Source: Chloroflexota bacterium
GTDB taxonomy: Bacteria; Chloroflexota; Anaerolineae; Aggregatilineales; Phototrophicaceae
Direction of reading: 5' to 3'
NCBI GenBank assembly: GCA_003242205.1
Contig: QGUR01000060.1
Span: forward strand, 1-17,689
DNA length: 17,689 nt
A model generated the notes under the pieces. That model was not told where the DNA came from. It worked only from the letters and a program-made list of their open reading frames with translations, and did no database searches. Both the position numbers and the translations under genes were made by a program. Below, in pieces: positions 6,184 to 14,103 of the stretch. Positions within the stretch are counted from its first letter, which is position 1, and each line of letters begins with the position of its first letter.

Positions 6184-7335
6184 TCATTTTTTGGAGTTCA
6201 GCGGAATGGTCACGGCGACTCGCGTGCCGACGCCCTCGATGCTGTGAATGTTGACCTGACCGCCATGAATGCGCGCGCGCTGCCGCATGTTACGCAGGCC
6301 CATGCCTTCATGACAGTCTTCGCACGGATCGAAGCCGCGCCCGTTATCTTCGATCACCAGGCGAAACACCTCGTCGGTTTCCGCCGCCGCCACACGCACC
6401 ATCGACGCCCCGGCATGGCGAATCACATTGCTCAGCGCTTCCGCCGCAATCTGGCAGACGGATTCGAGCACCGGCGCCGGGAACGGCGGCAGCCGCTGTG
6501 GGGCGTCGAGATGCACTTTCAGCGCCGACGGCACATGCAGCCGGGCGATCACATCCTCCAGACATTGCCGAACCGTCTGGCGCTCGTAAGTCGACGTCCT
6601 GAGGTTCATGATGTAGCTGCGGATATCTTCGATCACCTGATCCAGTTGGTGAATGATATCCGGCAGGTTGCTATCGGGATGCTGCTGCGTCAGCCGGATA
6701 AGCTGAAGCTGCATGCCGATGGCGTACAGCGACTGGATAATGCCGTCGTGCAATTCACGAGCCACGCGCTCGCGTTCTTCCAGCAGCACCAGCCGTGCGT
6801 GCTGCTCACTCAACTGAACGCCGGCCAGCGCCAGTGCGGCATAGCCTGCCAGCGTCTCGACCAGCCACTGATCTTCTTCCGTAAACGGCTGGCCGTCGAA
6901 ACGGTCGCACAGATAGAGGATGCCGAAGAACTGGTCGCCAAGCTGAATTGGCACGCCTAACAGCGTGGTCATTACCGGATGATGGGGTGGGAAGCCTGCG
7001 CTGCGTTCATCTTCGGCGATGTTGTCCAGCCGGACCACCTCGCGGTTGTCCATGATCGTGCCGAGCAGGCCACAGCCCTGAGGATAGTTGCCGATACGAG
7101 CGATCTCTTCGGGCGTGAGTCCCACCGTCTTGAAATATTTCAGGCTGCCCATGCCGTCGGGCACGCCAAGCGCGACATACCGCACGCCAACCAGTTCTCT
7201 TGTGACTTCGGCAATCTGTTGCAGCGCCTGTTCCAGTGTTCCGGCGCTTGCCGCCTGCATGACGGCCTCCGCAATCTCACGAAGATTGGCGAGGACGACC
7301 GTCACATCCTTTACAGGAACTTGATTACTGGCCAT
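6184..7335 (-). CDS. Soluble GAF-domain sensor histidine kinase (NarL/DegS-type)
   Basis: Autophosphorylating sensor of a two-component system, 383 residues, with no membrane segment or signal peptide, so cytoplasmic. A GAF sensor domain covers about residues 20-175. The HisKA_3 dimerisation/phosphoacceptor box is ERERVARELHDGIIQSL, with His196 as the phosphorylation site. The HATPase domain shows an N-box (EALSNVIRHA, 299-308), G1 (DNGRGF, 330-335) and G2 (GMGLRNM, 344-350). An unusual CEDCH sequence (338-342) sits in the ATP-lid between G1 and G2. ATG 7335 is the first possible start, as a stop codon lies directly upstream in frame; no good ribosome-binding site is seen. It is divergent from a NarL-type response regulator 76 bases away, its likely partner. 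The signal is unknown. Confidence 0.93.
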   Translation of the reverse strand: MASNQVPVKDVTVVLANLREIAEAVMQAASAGTLEQALQQIAEVTRELVGVRYVALGVPDGMGSLKYFKTVGLTPEEIARIGNYPQGCGLLGTIMDNREVVRLDNIAEDERSAGFPPHHPVMTTLLGVPIQLGDQFFGILYLCDRFDGQPFTEEDQWLVETLAGYAALALAGVQLSEQHARLVLLEERERVARELHDGIIQSLYAIGMQLQLIRLTQQHPDSNLPDIIHQLDQVIEDIRSYIMNLRTSTYERQTVRQCLEDVIARLHVPSALKVHLDAPQRLPPFPAPVLESVCQIAAEALSNVIRHAGASMVRVAAAETDEVFRLVIEDNGRGFDPCEDCHEGMGLRNMRQRARIHGGQVNIHSIEGVGTRVAVTIPLNSKK

Positions 7336-7411
7336 TCATCATCCATAGGGTTAAACTCAATGTTCTAGTATTTTAGCTCAAAACGGGCTGGACAGACAGA
7401 CGGATACGCCA
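7336..7411. promoter_or_regulatory. Shared divergent promoter region of kinase and response regulator
   Basis: A 76-base gap between divergent genes contains an AT-rich patch at 7361-7383. On the minus strand it offers TAAAAT as a -10, and on the plus strand TAGTAT or TATTTT. No -35 at correct spacing is convincing on either strand. Both genes have poor Shine-Dalgarno sequences, so short leaders or weak expression are plausible. Confidence 0.3.
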
Positions 7412-8095
7412 ATGTCAAGAATCGTCAGAATTCTTGTCGCCGACGATCATGCGGTCGTGCGTGCGGGCCTGAGAGCGCTGCTGGAGCGCCAGGAGAATTT
7501 CCGTGTGGTTGCGGAAGCATCGACGGGCGAGGAAGCCATCGCCAAGGCAATCGAATGGCGACCTGATGTCGCTGTTCTCGACATTCGCATGCCGGGTCTT
7601 TCGGGCATTGAAGCCTGCCGGCAGATTGTCGAGAAAGTCGAGGGTTGCCGCGTCATCATGCTGACATCCTACGCCGAAGACGAGCTGTTGTTCGCGGCCA
7701 TTCGCGCCGGTGCGTCGGGCTACGTGCTGAAGCGCATCGGCGACAACGATCTGGTTCAGGCAGTCGATCGTATCAGCCGCGGTGAGAGCATGCTCGACCC
7801 GGCGATGACGGCGACCGTCTTTGCGGAAATGCGTAAAGCCAACGAAGCGCAGCAGCACGCCGCCTTCGCGCAGCTGACGCCGCAGGAACTGGCGGTGCTG
7901 GCGCAGGTGGCGCAAGGGCTGACCAACCGGCAGATCGCCGTCAAACTCTATCTGGGCGAAGGCACGGTTCGCAATTACGTCAGCAGCGTGTTGGCCAAAA
8001 TCGGTGTCTCGAACCGGGCGGAAGCGGCGGCCTACGCCGTCAAGCACAATATCCACGAAATCGTGCCGCCGGATGATGATAAACAACAGCCCTAG
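7412..8095 (+). CDS. NarL/LuxR-family response regulator
   Basis: DNA-binding output partner of a two-component system, 227 residues. The receiver domain (1-120) has the acidic pair Asp11/Asp12, the phosphoacceptor Asp57 in VAVLDIRMPG, Thr85 and Lys107. A linker of about 35 residues leads to a LuxR-type helix-turn-helix (about 152-215: LTPQELAVLAQVAQGLTNRQ, then GTVRNYVSSVLAKIGVSNRA). All phosphorylation residues are present, so it should be activated by a HisKA_3 kinase such as the divergently encoded one. The C-terminal tail is short and acidic. Its targets are unknown; the flanking CBS genes or its own locus are possible. Confidence 0.95.
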   Translation: MSRIVRILVADDHAVVRAGLRALLERQENFRVVAEASTGEEAIAKAIEWRPDVAVLDIRMPGLSGIEACRQIVEKVEGCRVIMLTSYAEDELLFAAIRAGASGYVLKRIGDNDLVQAVDRISRGESMLDPAMTATVFAEMRKANEAQQHAAFAQLTPQELAVLAQVAQGLTNRQIAVKLYLGEGTVRNYVSSVLAKIGVSNRAEAAAYAVKHNIHEIVPPDDDKQQP

Positions 8096-8122
8096 GCAAG
8101 CGGTCGAAGCAAAGCAACATAG

Positions 8123-8168
8123 CCTCGCCGCTTTTCAATAAACTTCCCGCGCTGGAGAGGCGGCGAGG
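8123..8168 (+). terminator. Hairpin between convergent response regulator and exporter genes
   Basis: CCTCGCCGC (8123-8131) pairs perfectly with GCGGCGAGG (8160-8168). On plus-strand RNA the stem extends to 14 pairs through U-G and U-A pairs up to 8136/8155, with an 18-base loop. No U-tract follows on the plus strand; on the minus strand a T-rich stretch (TTGCTTTGCTT) follows. It is the probable 3'-end structure for one or both convergent transcripts. Confidence 0.45.
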
Positions 8169-8246
8169 TAAACGATAAAACCGGCTGCGTTCAAAACCTT
8201 CCGTTACCGGCCTGAGTGTCGTTGCGGCTGGCGATGCGGGCTTGTG

Positions 8247-8726
8247 TCAGTTGACGGGACGCGGGCGCTGAAACAGCAGCGTCGGCGCGGCGATGCCCAT
8301 GGCGATGGCGCTGAGGATCAGGGCTGTTTTGACCGCATAGGTTCCCGCCTCGGCCAGTAAAGCGATGCCGGTTTCCGGAGTGGCCGATGCGACGCCGAGC
8401 AGGCCGATCATCGTCTGGTAGGCGTATACGCCCGGAACCATTGGGATCGCGCCGGCTACGCCGAAAATCGCGGTGGGCGAGTCGGTGCGACGGCTCAGCC
8501 ACTGCGCTGCCACGCCGACCAGAGTTGCGGCAAACAGCGTCGAAAGCTCGATGGACAGGCCGGCCGACATCAGCAATGTGCGAGTCGCATGTCCAGCTGC
8601 GCCTGCCAGCACGCAGCCCGGAAGCAGCCCTCGCGGTACGTTGAACAGGACAGCAAAACCGAGCGCCGCCAGTCCCGACCAGAAGGCATCGCGCGCAAGC
8701 AGCCACAGTAGTTCTGCCGCGTTCAC
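8247..8726 (-). CDS. Threonine/serine exporter-type membrane protein, small half (ThrE_2)
   Basis: A 159-residue integral membrane protein with about four or five hydrophobic segments. The segment GVAGAIPMVPGVYAYQTMIG is typical of the ThrE C-terminal domain (PF12821, YjjB-like). In split systems this half forms the exporter with the larger ThrE_1/YjjP-like half. It starts at a GTG whose GTGA overlaps the TGA of the larger half by four bases, with GGAG ten bases upstream, so translation is coupled. Last gene of the six-gene operon. Family members export threonine, serine or dicarboxylates such as succinate; which applies here is unknown. Confidence 0.85.
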   Translation of the reverse strand: MNAAELLWLLARDAFWSGLAALGFAVLFNVPRGLLPGCVLAGAAGHATRTLLMSAGLSIELSTLFAATLVGVAAQWLSRRTDSPTAIFGVAGAIPMVPGVYAYQTMIGLLGVASATPETGIALLAEAGTYAVKTALILSAIAMGIAAPTLLFQRPRPVN

Positions 8727-9583
8727 AGGCCGCTCACTCCAAAAATGAACATCGCCAGCACCAAGCCGAGCGCGATACAGAGCGCGATGATGCCGCCTGT
8801 CACGCCGCGCACGATGCCGGTGACGAAATGTCCCTTGATCAGGTCTTCGGCGCTGTTGATGAGCGGTACGCCGGGAACGAGCAGCAAGACCGAAGATGCC
8901 AGCGCTACCTGCGCCTGCGCCCCGATTTGCAGGACGATGCCCAGACAGGCGATTGCTCCGGCGATGAAAGCGGTCACGACGACCACCAGAAACAGATTGA
9001 ACTGCCGGTGGTTCAGCTCCTGACGGACGAACATGGCTGTTGCCGCCGCCAGAAATGTCAGCGAAAAGCTGGGCCAGTCTGCGCCGGACAGACGGCTGAA
9101 GGCGGCGCAGGCCAAGCCGACCATGCCGACAACAACCCAGCGGTTGTAGTGGCTGCGGCTTTCGGAGATGCGCTTCAACTCGGCGCGAAGGCCAACACGA
9201 TCCAGTTCGCCGCTTTCCACGCGCAGCCGTAGGCGGCTGACCTCGGTCACAATCGCCATGTTGACGCCGAGGCTGACAACACGGCGCACCTTGGTCCGGA
9301 ATTCGATGCCGCTGTGCGCGGTGATCACCAGCGCGTTTGGCGAGACGAGAATATCCAGCCAGTTGCAGCCGAGCGCTGTGCCGAGGCGATGGATGGTTTC
9401 CTCGACCATTTGCGTGTCCGCGCCATGCTGCAGGAGCAACTGCCCCGCCCAGAGCGAGAGATCGATGATGTCGCGCAGCGCTTCATAGCTCAGTTGCGGT
9501 TTAACGTCCGCGGGCGCGCGCTCGTAACCGGCGAGGCGCTCCGGATCAACCTGTGAGGCGCTGTCAAGCGGGCGAGAAGGCAT
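8723..9583 (-). CDS. Threonine/serine exporter-type membrane protein, large half (ThrE_1)
   Basis: About 286 residues: a soluble N-terminal part followed by roughly five hydrophobic segments from about residue 138 onward. HGADTQMVEETIHRLGTALG (53-72) is the family signature of ThrE_1 (PF06738, YjjP-like). With the small half it would form a complete exporter that single-chain ThrE proteins carry in one polypeptide. I use ATG 9583; an in-frame TTG at 9619, 12 bases after the kinase stop, would add 12 residues and has a GGCGGA-like site. The gene follows the sugar kinase closely (48 bases from this ATG) and is therefore co-transcribed with catabolic enzymes. The transported compound may be an amino acid or a small organic acid. 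Confidence 0.87.
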   Translation of the reverse strand: MPSRPLDSASQVDPERLAGYERAPADVKPQLSYEALRDIIDLSLWAGQLLLQHGADTQMVEETIHRLGTALGCNWLDILVSPNALVITAHSGIEFRTKVRRVVSLGVNMAIVTEVSRLRLRVESGELDRVGLRAELKRISESRSHYNRWVVVGMVGLACAAFSRLSGADWPSFSLTFLAAATAMFVRQELNHRQFNLFLVVVVTAFIAGAIACLGIVLQIGAQAQVALASSVLLLVPGVPLINSAEDLIKGHFVTGIVRGVTGGIIALCIALGLVLAMFIFGVSGL

Positions 9584-9631
9584 AGGCGCATCCCGGTTTG
9601 CGTTTATCGACCATCCCAACGGTTCCGCCGC

Positions 9632-10744
9632 TCAGGGGAGCGTTTCGGGCCGGTATGCCCATCCGGCGGCCATCCGGCTTTCGATTTCTTCCCAGCGCCG
9701 AATGCCGCTGTGCGAGTCCGGTCGTTCCACGTTGCAGGCTCCCAGCGCACACGCCCAGCGGGCTGTCGCTTCGGGGCCGAAACCTTTCAGCAGGGCCGCC
9801 AGCAGCCCGGCATAGGCGCTGTCGCCAGCGCCGGTCGTACCGGCCACCTCGACCTGAAACGCCGGTTGCCAGACATCCGCGCCGGCCCATGCGCGCGCGT
9901 CAAGCTGAAGCCGCGCCAGACGCCCGAACGCCTCGGCGGTGTTCCCGCGCAGGTAAAGCCCGAGATGCCCAAGTTTGAACCCGGCGATCACCGCGCCCAT
10001 GTCGAGCAATTCGTCCGCCAGCGAGCGCAGATAATCCCGCGTGATACAGTTGAGGATATTCCCTTTCCAGGCTTCGTAATCGGAACGCCGCAGCATGAAC
10101 AGGATTTCCTCGATGCTGGGGACAAAAACATCGACAAACGGAAGCGTGCGTTCGATCACCTCGCGCCAGTTCACCTTGCCGCTTGGCGCGGCGGCGTCCG
10201 GCAGCGCCATGTCGAGTGACGTGACCACGCCCGCCGCTTTAGCCTGCCTGTAGATGCGGACCAACTCCGCCCCGCCATTCTCGCGCAGCCGCGCCATCAG
10301 GGCCGGGTAGCCGAGGTGGAAAATGCGCGCCCGCGCGACCGCCGCGAAGTCGATGTCATCGGCCCCGAAGGTGTCGTTGGTCGCCGGGCAGTGTAGGAAC
10401 GTCCGGTCGGCGTTCTGCGGTGAAAGGACGATGGTATATGAACTCGGCTGGCCTTGGCGTACACGCAACATGCGTGTCAGGTCGGGATGGAAGCTACGCA
10501 GGTGACCGGCGATCATCTCGCCAACCGGATCATCACCGACCGTCGCCATCAGCCCGACTTTTTCACCAAGCCGGAACAGGGACAACCCGGTATTTGAAAC
10601 CGCGCCGCCTGTCGAAACCACCATCGGCCCGGTCTCATTCAGGCGGCCCGGCGTCGTCATGGCCGCCTGCGTGACGTGGCTCATGCCCGGAATGAGATCG
10701 ATGCAGAGATGCCCGCTTACGATGATGTCTACAGCCTGATCCAT
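9632..10744 (-). CDS. PfkB-family carbohydrate kinase
   Basis: ATP-dependent sugar kinase of the ribokinase/PfkB fold, 370 residues, somewhat longer than the usual 300-330. N-terminal GHLCIDLIPG and STGGAVSNTGLSLFRLG (about 44-60) match the substrate-binding motif; TTGAGDSAYAGLLAALLKG carries the anion hole and catalytic Asp308. GGAG precedes the ATG. A likely insertion of about 40 residues lies around 225-265 (MLRRSDYEAWKGNILNCITR). In the operon it follows a dehydrogenase and a class I aldolase, so a ketose or keto-deoxy acid that the aldolase then cleaves is a plausible substrate, but kinase specificity cannot be read from sequence. Relatives include IolC, KdgK, ribokinase and YihV. Confidence 0.9.
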   Translation of the reverse strand: MDQAVDIIVSGHLCIDLIPGMSHVTQAAMTTPGRLNETGPMVVSTGGAVSNTGLSLFRLGEKVGLMATVGDDPVGEMIAGHLRSFHPDLTRMLRVRQGQPSSYTIVLSPQNADRTFLHCPATNDTFGADDIDFAAVARARIFHLGYPALMARLRENGGAELVRIYRQAKAAGVVTSLDMALPDAAAPSGKVNWREVIERTLPFVDVFVPSIEEILFMLRRSDYEAWKGNILNCITRDYLRSLADELLDMGAVIAGFKLGHLGLYLRGNTAEAFGRLARLQLDARAWAGADVWQPAFQVEVAGTTGAGDSAYAGLLAALLKGFGPEATARWACALGACNVERPDSHSGIRRWEEIESRMAAGWAYRPETLP

Positions 10745-10768
10745 GTCTGCTCTCCTCAGCGGGCCGGA

Positions 10769-11944
10769 TTATCCGATGGGACGTGGCTGCGCCACCGGCA
10801 CGACATGCCCGCGCTTGCCCGACTCCAGCGCCGCGGTTAGCACCTGATGATGTTGGTGCGTTTCCTCTGGCGTGGCGCAGTAGAAAGGCTGGCGCATGCC
10901 TTCCCGCCCGTTGGCGAGTTGGTCGCAGAAGGCAGCCCACATCTGGAGCAGCGAATCCGAAAACCCGAACTCGAAGATGCCGCCGGTAATCGCCGGATAG
11001 GCCGTTTCATAGCCCAGATCAATGCTTTGCCACGCCTGCTCTCGTCCCGATTCGTAGTCCATAATCCGCAAGGTCTTGGGATATTTGGTCGAGAATTCGA
11101 CGCTGAACTTTGTGCCAAGAATTCGCACATACCAGGTGTTGGTTTCTCCCGGCGCTATGCGGTAGGTTTTGATCGTCAGCGGGAAGGACTGCTCTCCGGT
11201 GTTGACCTCGCAGGCCAGCATGGCGTTGTCCCACGTCAGGCAAGGGATCATATCGCCGTTGGCGTTTGGGCGCTGCGTGACGATATTGGTGAGCAGGGCG
11301 CGCACGTTATCCGGCATCCAGCCGGCTCGCAACGGGATATGCAGCGCGTGCATGCCCAGATCGCCCATACAGCCATATTCGCCGTTCAGTTCGATCATGC
11401 GTTTCCAGTTGATTTTCTTATTAGGGTCGAGATCGCTGCTGTGTAGCAGTCCTGTCTCGACTTCGATGATCGTGCCAAAACGGTTTTCGGTGATATAGCG
11501 CATGATGCGCTGCGCGGCGGGGAAGAATGGGAACTCGGACGAACAGGCGACGACCACGTTGGGGTGAGCGTTCACCGCGTCCAGAATTTCCTCATTGGCT
11601 CGCAGATCAATGCCAAACGGCTTCTCGCCAAGTAGATGCTTGCCTGCCGCGATGATGTCGCGGTATAGCTGCGCGTGCAGGTTATGCGGGACGGCGCAGT
11701 AAATGGCGTCGACCTCGGAACTGTCGAGCAAATCCCGGTAGTCGCTGGACCGGACGCGAATCGTGTCGAAGTTGTCCTCGAACCACGAGAATAACGCCGG
11801 GTTTGTATCGCAGATGGCGGTGATTTCCGGCTCGAAGTCCAGATCGAGCAGGTGGCACCAGCGGGCCGTTGCGCTCGCCAGCTCCCTTCCCATCAGGCCG
11901 AGGCCGATGATGCCGAACCGGATCTTACGACGGGCGCGCGGCAT
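10769..11944 (-). CDS. Gfo/Idh/MocA-family NAD(P)-dependent oxidoreductase
   Basis: Sugar or cyclitol dehydrogenase of 391 residues. A Rossmann fold begins with GIIGLGLMG (11-19); the cofactor/catalytic motif GEKPFGID (106-113) contains Lys108, and GDLGMHALH (194-202) provides the second-domain Asp195 and His199 expected in active members. The start ATG 11944 has GGAGG six bases upstream inside the aldolase gene and overlaps that gene by 20 bases. It is followed by the PfkB kinase after 24 bases. Known relatives oxidise inositol, glucose, galactose or 1,5-anhydro-sugars; the substrate here is unknown. Confidence 0.92.
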   Translation of the reverse strand: MPRARRKIRFGIIGLGLMGRELASATARWCHLLDLDFEPEITAICDTNPALFSWFEDNFDTIRVRSSDYRDLLDSSEVDAIYCAVPHNLHAQLYRDIIAAGKHLLGEKPFGIDLRANEEILDAVNAHPNVVVACSSEFPFFPAAQRIMRYITENRFGTIIEVETGLLHSSDLDPNKKINWKRMIELNGEYGCMGDLGMHALHIPLRAGWMPDNVRALLTNIVTQRPNANGDMIPCLTWDNAMLACEVNTGEQSFPLTIKTYRIAPGETNTWYVRILGTKFSVEFSTKYPKTLRIMDYESGREQAWQSIDLGYETAYPAITGGIFEFGFSDSLLQMWAAFCDQLANGREGMRQPFYCATPEETHQHHQVLTAALESGKRGHVVPVAQPRPIG

Positions 11945-12779
11945 GACCGGCCTCCAGATAACGGGCGGCTTCCTGCGGCGTCGCGCCGTCGTGAACGATA
12001 GCCATGAGCGCGCGCGTCATACCGGCGGGGTTGGCGTGCTGGACCACGTTGCGTCCGTAGACAATACCCTTCGCCCCCTGCTGCATAACCGCGTAGGTGC
12101 GTTGCAGGATTTCCTCATCTGAAACACGGCCGCCGCCGCGCACCAGCACGGGCTTGCCCGCCGCGACTTCGATGACGCGATGATATTCCTCGATGTTGTC
12201 CGTCGGGTCGGCCTTGATGATGTCCGCGCCCAGTTCGATCGCCTGCCGGACGGTGGGCAAGATTTTGTCGATGTCGCCGTCCACCATATAACCGCCCGCC
12301 TGAGCGTTGTCGCGCATGACCAGCGGCTCGATCATCAGCGGCATGCCATAACGCTCGCATTGTGGTTTCAGCCGGGCGATATTGTCGATGCATTGCCGGT
12401 AGATTTCCGGCTGATCCGGCAGATTGAAAAGATTGACTACCACGCAGGCGGCGTCCAGTCGCAAGGCCTGTTCCACCGGGTCGCCGATCATGCTGCTGTA
12501 GAGATATCGCGGCAGCGTCTTGCCATAGACGTTGGCGATGTCCGTTCGCAACACCAGAGCAGGTTTGTCCTTGCCTTTGATCGCCTGCAAAATCGGCGCC
12601 TGACCGATGCTCAACTGGATTGCGTCCGGTCTGGCATCGACCAGTGTCTGCACAACCGCGTGCATATCCTCGATGCCGTCGAGAAAGCTGCGTTCGCCGA
12701 AGAAGCCGTGATCGACGGCGACATCAAAACACTTGCCATCCGGCGCGAACAGCCGGTTCAAACGCGGGGTCACGGTCAT
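11925..12779 (-). CDS. Class I aldolase of the DeoC/LacD/LsrF (DhnA) family
   Basis: Schiff-base aldolase, 284 residues, PF01791 type. FDVAVDHGFFG (18-28) matches the AFDHG-like motif of fructose-bisphosphate aldolase class I and LsrF. The probable Schiff-base lysine is Lys189 in GADIIKADPT, and VLVRGGGRVSDEEI (211-224) with KGIVYGRNVVQ (237-247) form the phosphate-binding end. The phosphate-binding pattern suggests a phosphorylated substrate, fitting the PfkB kinase in the same operon. It follows the epimerase gene by 29 bases and overlaps the dehydrogenase by 20. It could be a fructose-bisphosphate aldolase, a LsrF-like thiolase or a tagatose/sulfofructose-phosphate aldolase; I cannot choose. 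Confidence 0.88.
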   Translation of the reverse strand: MTVTPRLNRLFAPDGKCFDVAVDHGFFGERSFLDGIEDMHAVVQTLVDARPDAIQLSIGQAPILQAIKGKDKPALVLRTDIANVYGKTLPRYLYSSMIGDPVEQALRLDAACVVVNLFNLPDQPEIYRQCIDNIARLKPQCERYGMPLMIEPLVMRDNAQAGGYMVDGDIDKILPTVRQAIELGADIIKADPTDNIEEYHRVIEVAAGKPVLVRGGGRVSDEEILQRTYAVMQQGAKGIVYGRNVVQHANPAGMTRALMAIVHDGATPQEAARYLEAGHAARPS

Positions 12780-12808
12780 TTTTCGAAAACACTCCCTGTC
12801 TCAAAGAA

Positions 12809-13903
12809 TCAGCGCGTATTTGGTGTTGCGTAATCGTCCAACTGGCATCCGGATACCGGCGTGCCGTTTGCAGCCAGCGCGGCGATGCGCTCTCGCGCCT
12901 GCTCGACAGCTGCCGCGCCCTCCAGCACCGTCAGGCGGCAGTGGAACGTCTGCGATTCGCCCGGCTGCAGCATATACAGGCGTCCGCTGGCGCGGGCTGC
13001 GTTGCGCCCTTCCGGCACGCAGTTTCCGGGCTCGATACCCGAAACATAAAACCCCTGACGTGTGTTCTTCCACTGTGTCAGATAAGGCAGAGCAGCAGCG
13101 TGCCAGCGCACCGAAAGGCCGAAGTCGTCGTGTAGCAGGGCGACCTCCGACATGCCGTCGGCATCGGCGTGAACGTGGTGATAGAAGACCTGCTCGGCAT
13201 AACCGGGACTGGCCGCGTCGTATTCGGCCCAGCGGTCGATACCTGCCGCAGCAGCGGCGTCGCGCGGATAGACCGCCGCATCAGGCGCGACAAGCACCGC
13301 GCCCTCACGCACCAGCGGATAGCCGACGTTGAAGTGGTACAGCACCATTAGCGGCGCGGGCTGGTCGCCGACGTTGGTGATGACGTCCGTCAGATGGATC
13401 GTCGGTTCTCCCAGATTGAGGGTATACCAGCGTACAAGCTCGAGTTGTTCGCCGAAGAGTTCGGCTTCGCGCACCACGCCGGACAAATGTACCGCTGACA
13501 CGCCGTCGCGGGAAATGCTGATATCGCTGGCGCGCAGGCGACTGTAAAGGCCGTGCAGGTCGCGCTGCTCTCCGGTTTCGGCGTCGGTTTCCGGCGGGCC
13601 AACGTGCGTCAGACCACAGGTAACGAGCAATCCCCCGTTGAACTGACGCTTCCACGTCGTGCCGAAGTCTGGCGGATGGGGCGAGCCTACACTGAGCCAT
13701 GTGAGCGGAATGCCCTTGTAATGCGCCGACCAGATATCGAGGCCCCGGTCGGGCAGGAGGGTGAAGGTCAGGCCGCTACCGTTATAGGCTTCCACGATTC
13801 GCATGCCGTTCGGTAGAAACGACTCGCGGAAATCGAGAAACTGCCGCGCGTCAAGGCTGTGTTGTTCCAACTGTTCTGGCGGGATGGAACTAAGATCTGG
13901 CAT
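12809..13903 (-). CDS. DUF4432 aldose-1-epimerase-like protein
   Basis: A galactose-mutarotase-like beta-sandwich protein of 364 residues. Family traits are LPDRGLDIWSAHYKGIPLTW near residue 50, GGLLVTCGLTHVGPP near 95, LHGLYSRL near 118 and YHFNVGYPL near 190. Members are thought to interconvert or bind sugar anomers, but few have been tested. ATG 13903 is chosen because AGGAG lies seven bases upstream; an upstream extension of 37 residues to 14014 is basic, low in structure and unlike the family. First gene of the six-gene operon, following two candidate promoters. Confidence 0.88.
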   Translation of the reverse strand: MPDLSSIPPEQLEQHSLDARQFLDFRESFLPNGMRIVEAYNGSGLTFTLLPDRGLDIWSAHYKGIPLTWLSVGSPHPPDFGTTWKRQFNGGLLVTCGLTHVGPPETDAETGEQRDLHGLYSRLRASDISISRDGVSAVHLSGVVREAELFGEQLELVRWYTLNLGEPTIHLTDVITNVGDQPAPLMVLYHFNVGYPLVREGAVLVAPDAAVYPRDAAAAAGIDRWAEYDAASPGYAEQVFYHHVHADADGMSEVALLHDDFGLSVRWHAAALPYLTQWKNTRQGFYVSGIEPGNCVPEGRNAARASGRLYMLQPGESQTFHCRLTVLEGAAAVEQARERIAALAANGTPVSGCQLDDYATPNTR

Positions 13904-13940
13904 GGTGAATCTCCTGAGTGTAAGACGCAATCGACAGCGT

Positions 13941-13969
13941 GAGATAGAGCGCTTATCCGACCTTGACAA
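13941..13969 (-). promoter_or_regulatory. Second candidate promoter of the catabolic operon
   Basis: Minus strand TTGTCA (13969-13964), 17-base spacer, TATCTC (13946-13941). The -35 matches at five of six positions, the -10 at only three. An AGCGCT core (13948-13953) near the -10 resembles the centre of LacI/CcpA-type operators, but only six bases are palindromic, so that reading is weak. Confidence 0.3.
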
Positions 13970-14018
13970 CGCACTTGGGCATGGGGCGTTCCGTCTCCCG
14001 CGAATGTAGCGCAAGACG

Positions 14019-14048
14019 ATAAGAGAGCCAAATCCACAGCCCTGTCAA
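14019..14048 (-). promoter_or_regulatory. Candidate promoter of the catabolic operon
   Basis: Minus strand TTGACA (14048-14043), a perfect -35, is followed after 18 bases by TCTTAT (14024-14019), four of six for the -10. It would give a leader of just over 100 bases before the epimerase ATG. It is back to back with the typA promoter region. Confidence 0.45.
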
Positions 14049-14094
14049 TTTTCGGTTACTACGCAGGAAAACTCTATGTTACGAAGTCTGGTTC

Positions 14095-14103
14095 TGATAG
14101 AAT
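14095..14103 (+). promoter_or_regulatory. Extended -10 promoter of typA
   Basis: TGATAGAAT contains the extended -10 motif TGn followed by TAGAAT. No strong -35 lies at standard spacing, which is tolerated with an extended -10. Transcription would start near 14110, about 50 bases before the GTG start. Confidence 0.5.

Noticed and set aside
5851..6960. 369-codon plus-strand open frame across the CBS/kinase gap
   Set aside because: Most of it is antisense to the histidine kinase; no start signal and no recognisable domain.
7388..7404. Short GACA repeats before the response regulator
   Set aside because: About three tetranucleotide units, too few to be meaningful as a microsatellite or operator.
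11925..12779. Naming the aldolase lsrF
   Set aside because: The motif resemblance is shared by the whole DhnA/LsrF/FbaB group, and no LsrK-type kinase or other Lsr enzyme is in the window.
13943..13957. LacI/CcpA-like operator in the catabolic operon leader
   Set aside because: Only the six-base AGCGCT core is palindromic; the flanks do not match, so it was kept as a remark and not as a site.
8247..14048. Calling the operon a sulfoquinovose (sulfo-EMP) cluster
   Set aside because: Mutarotase, kinase and class I aldolase types fit, but there is no visible sulfoquinovosidase, isomerase or sulfolactaldehyde reductase, and the Gfo/Idh/MocA enzyme is not part of that pathway.
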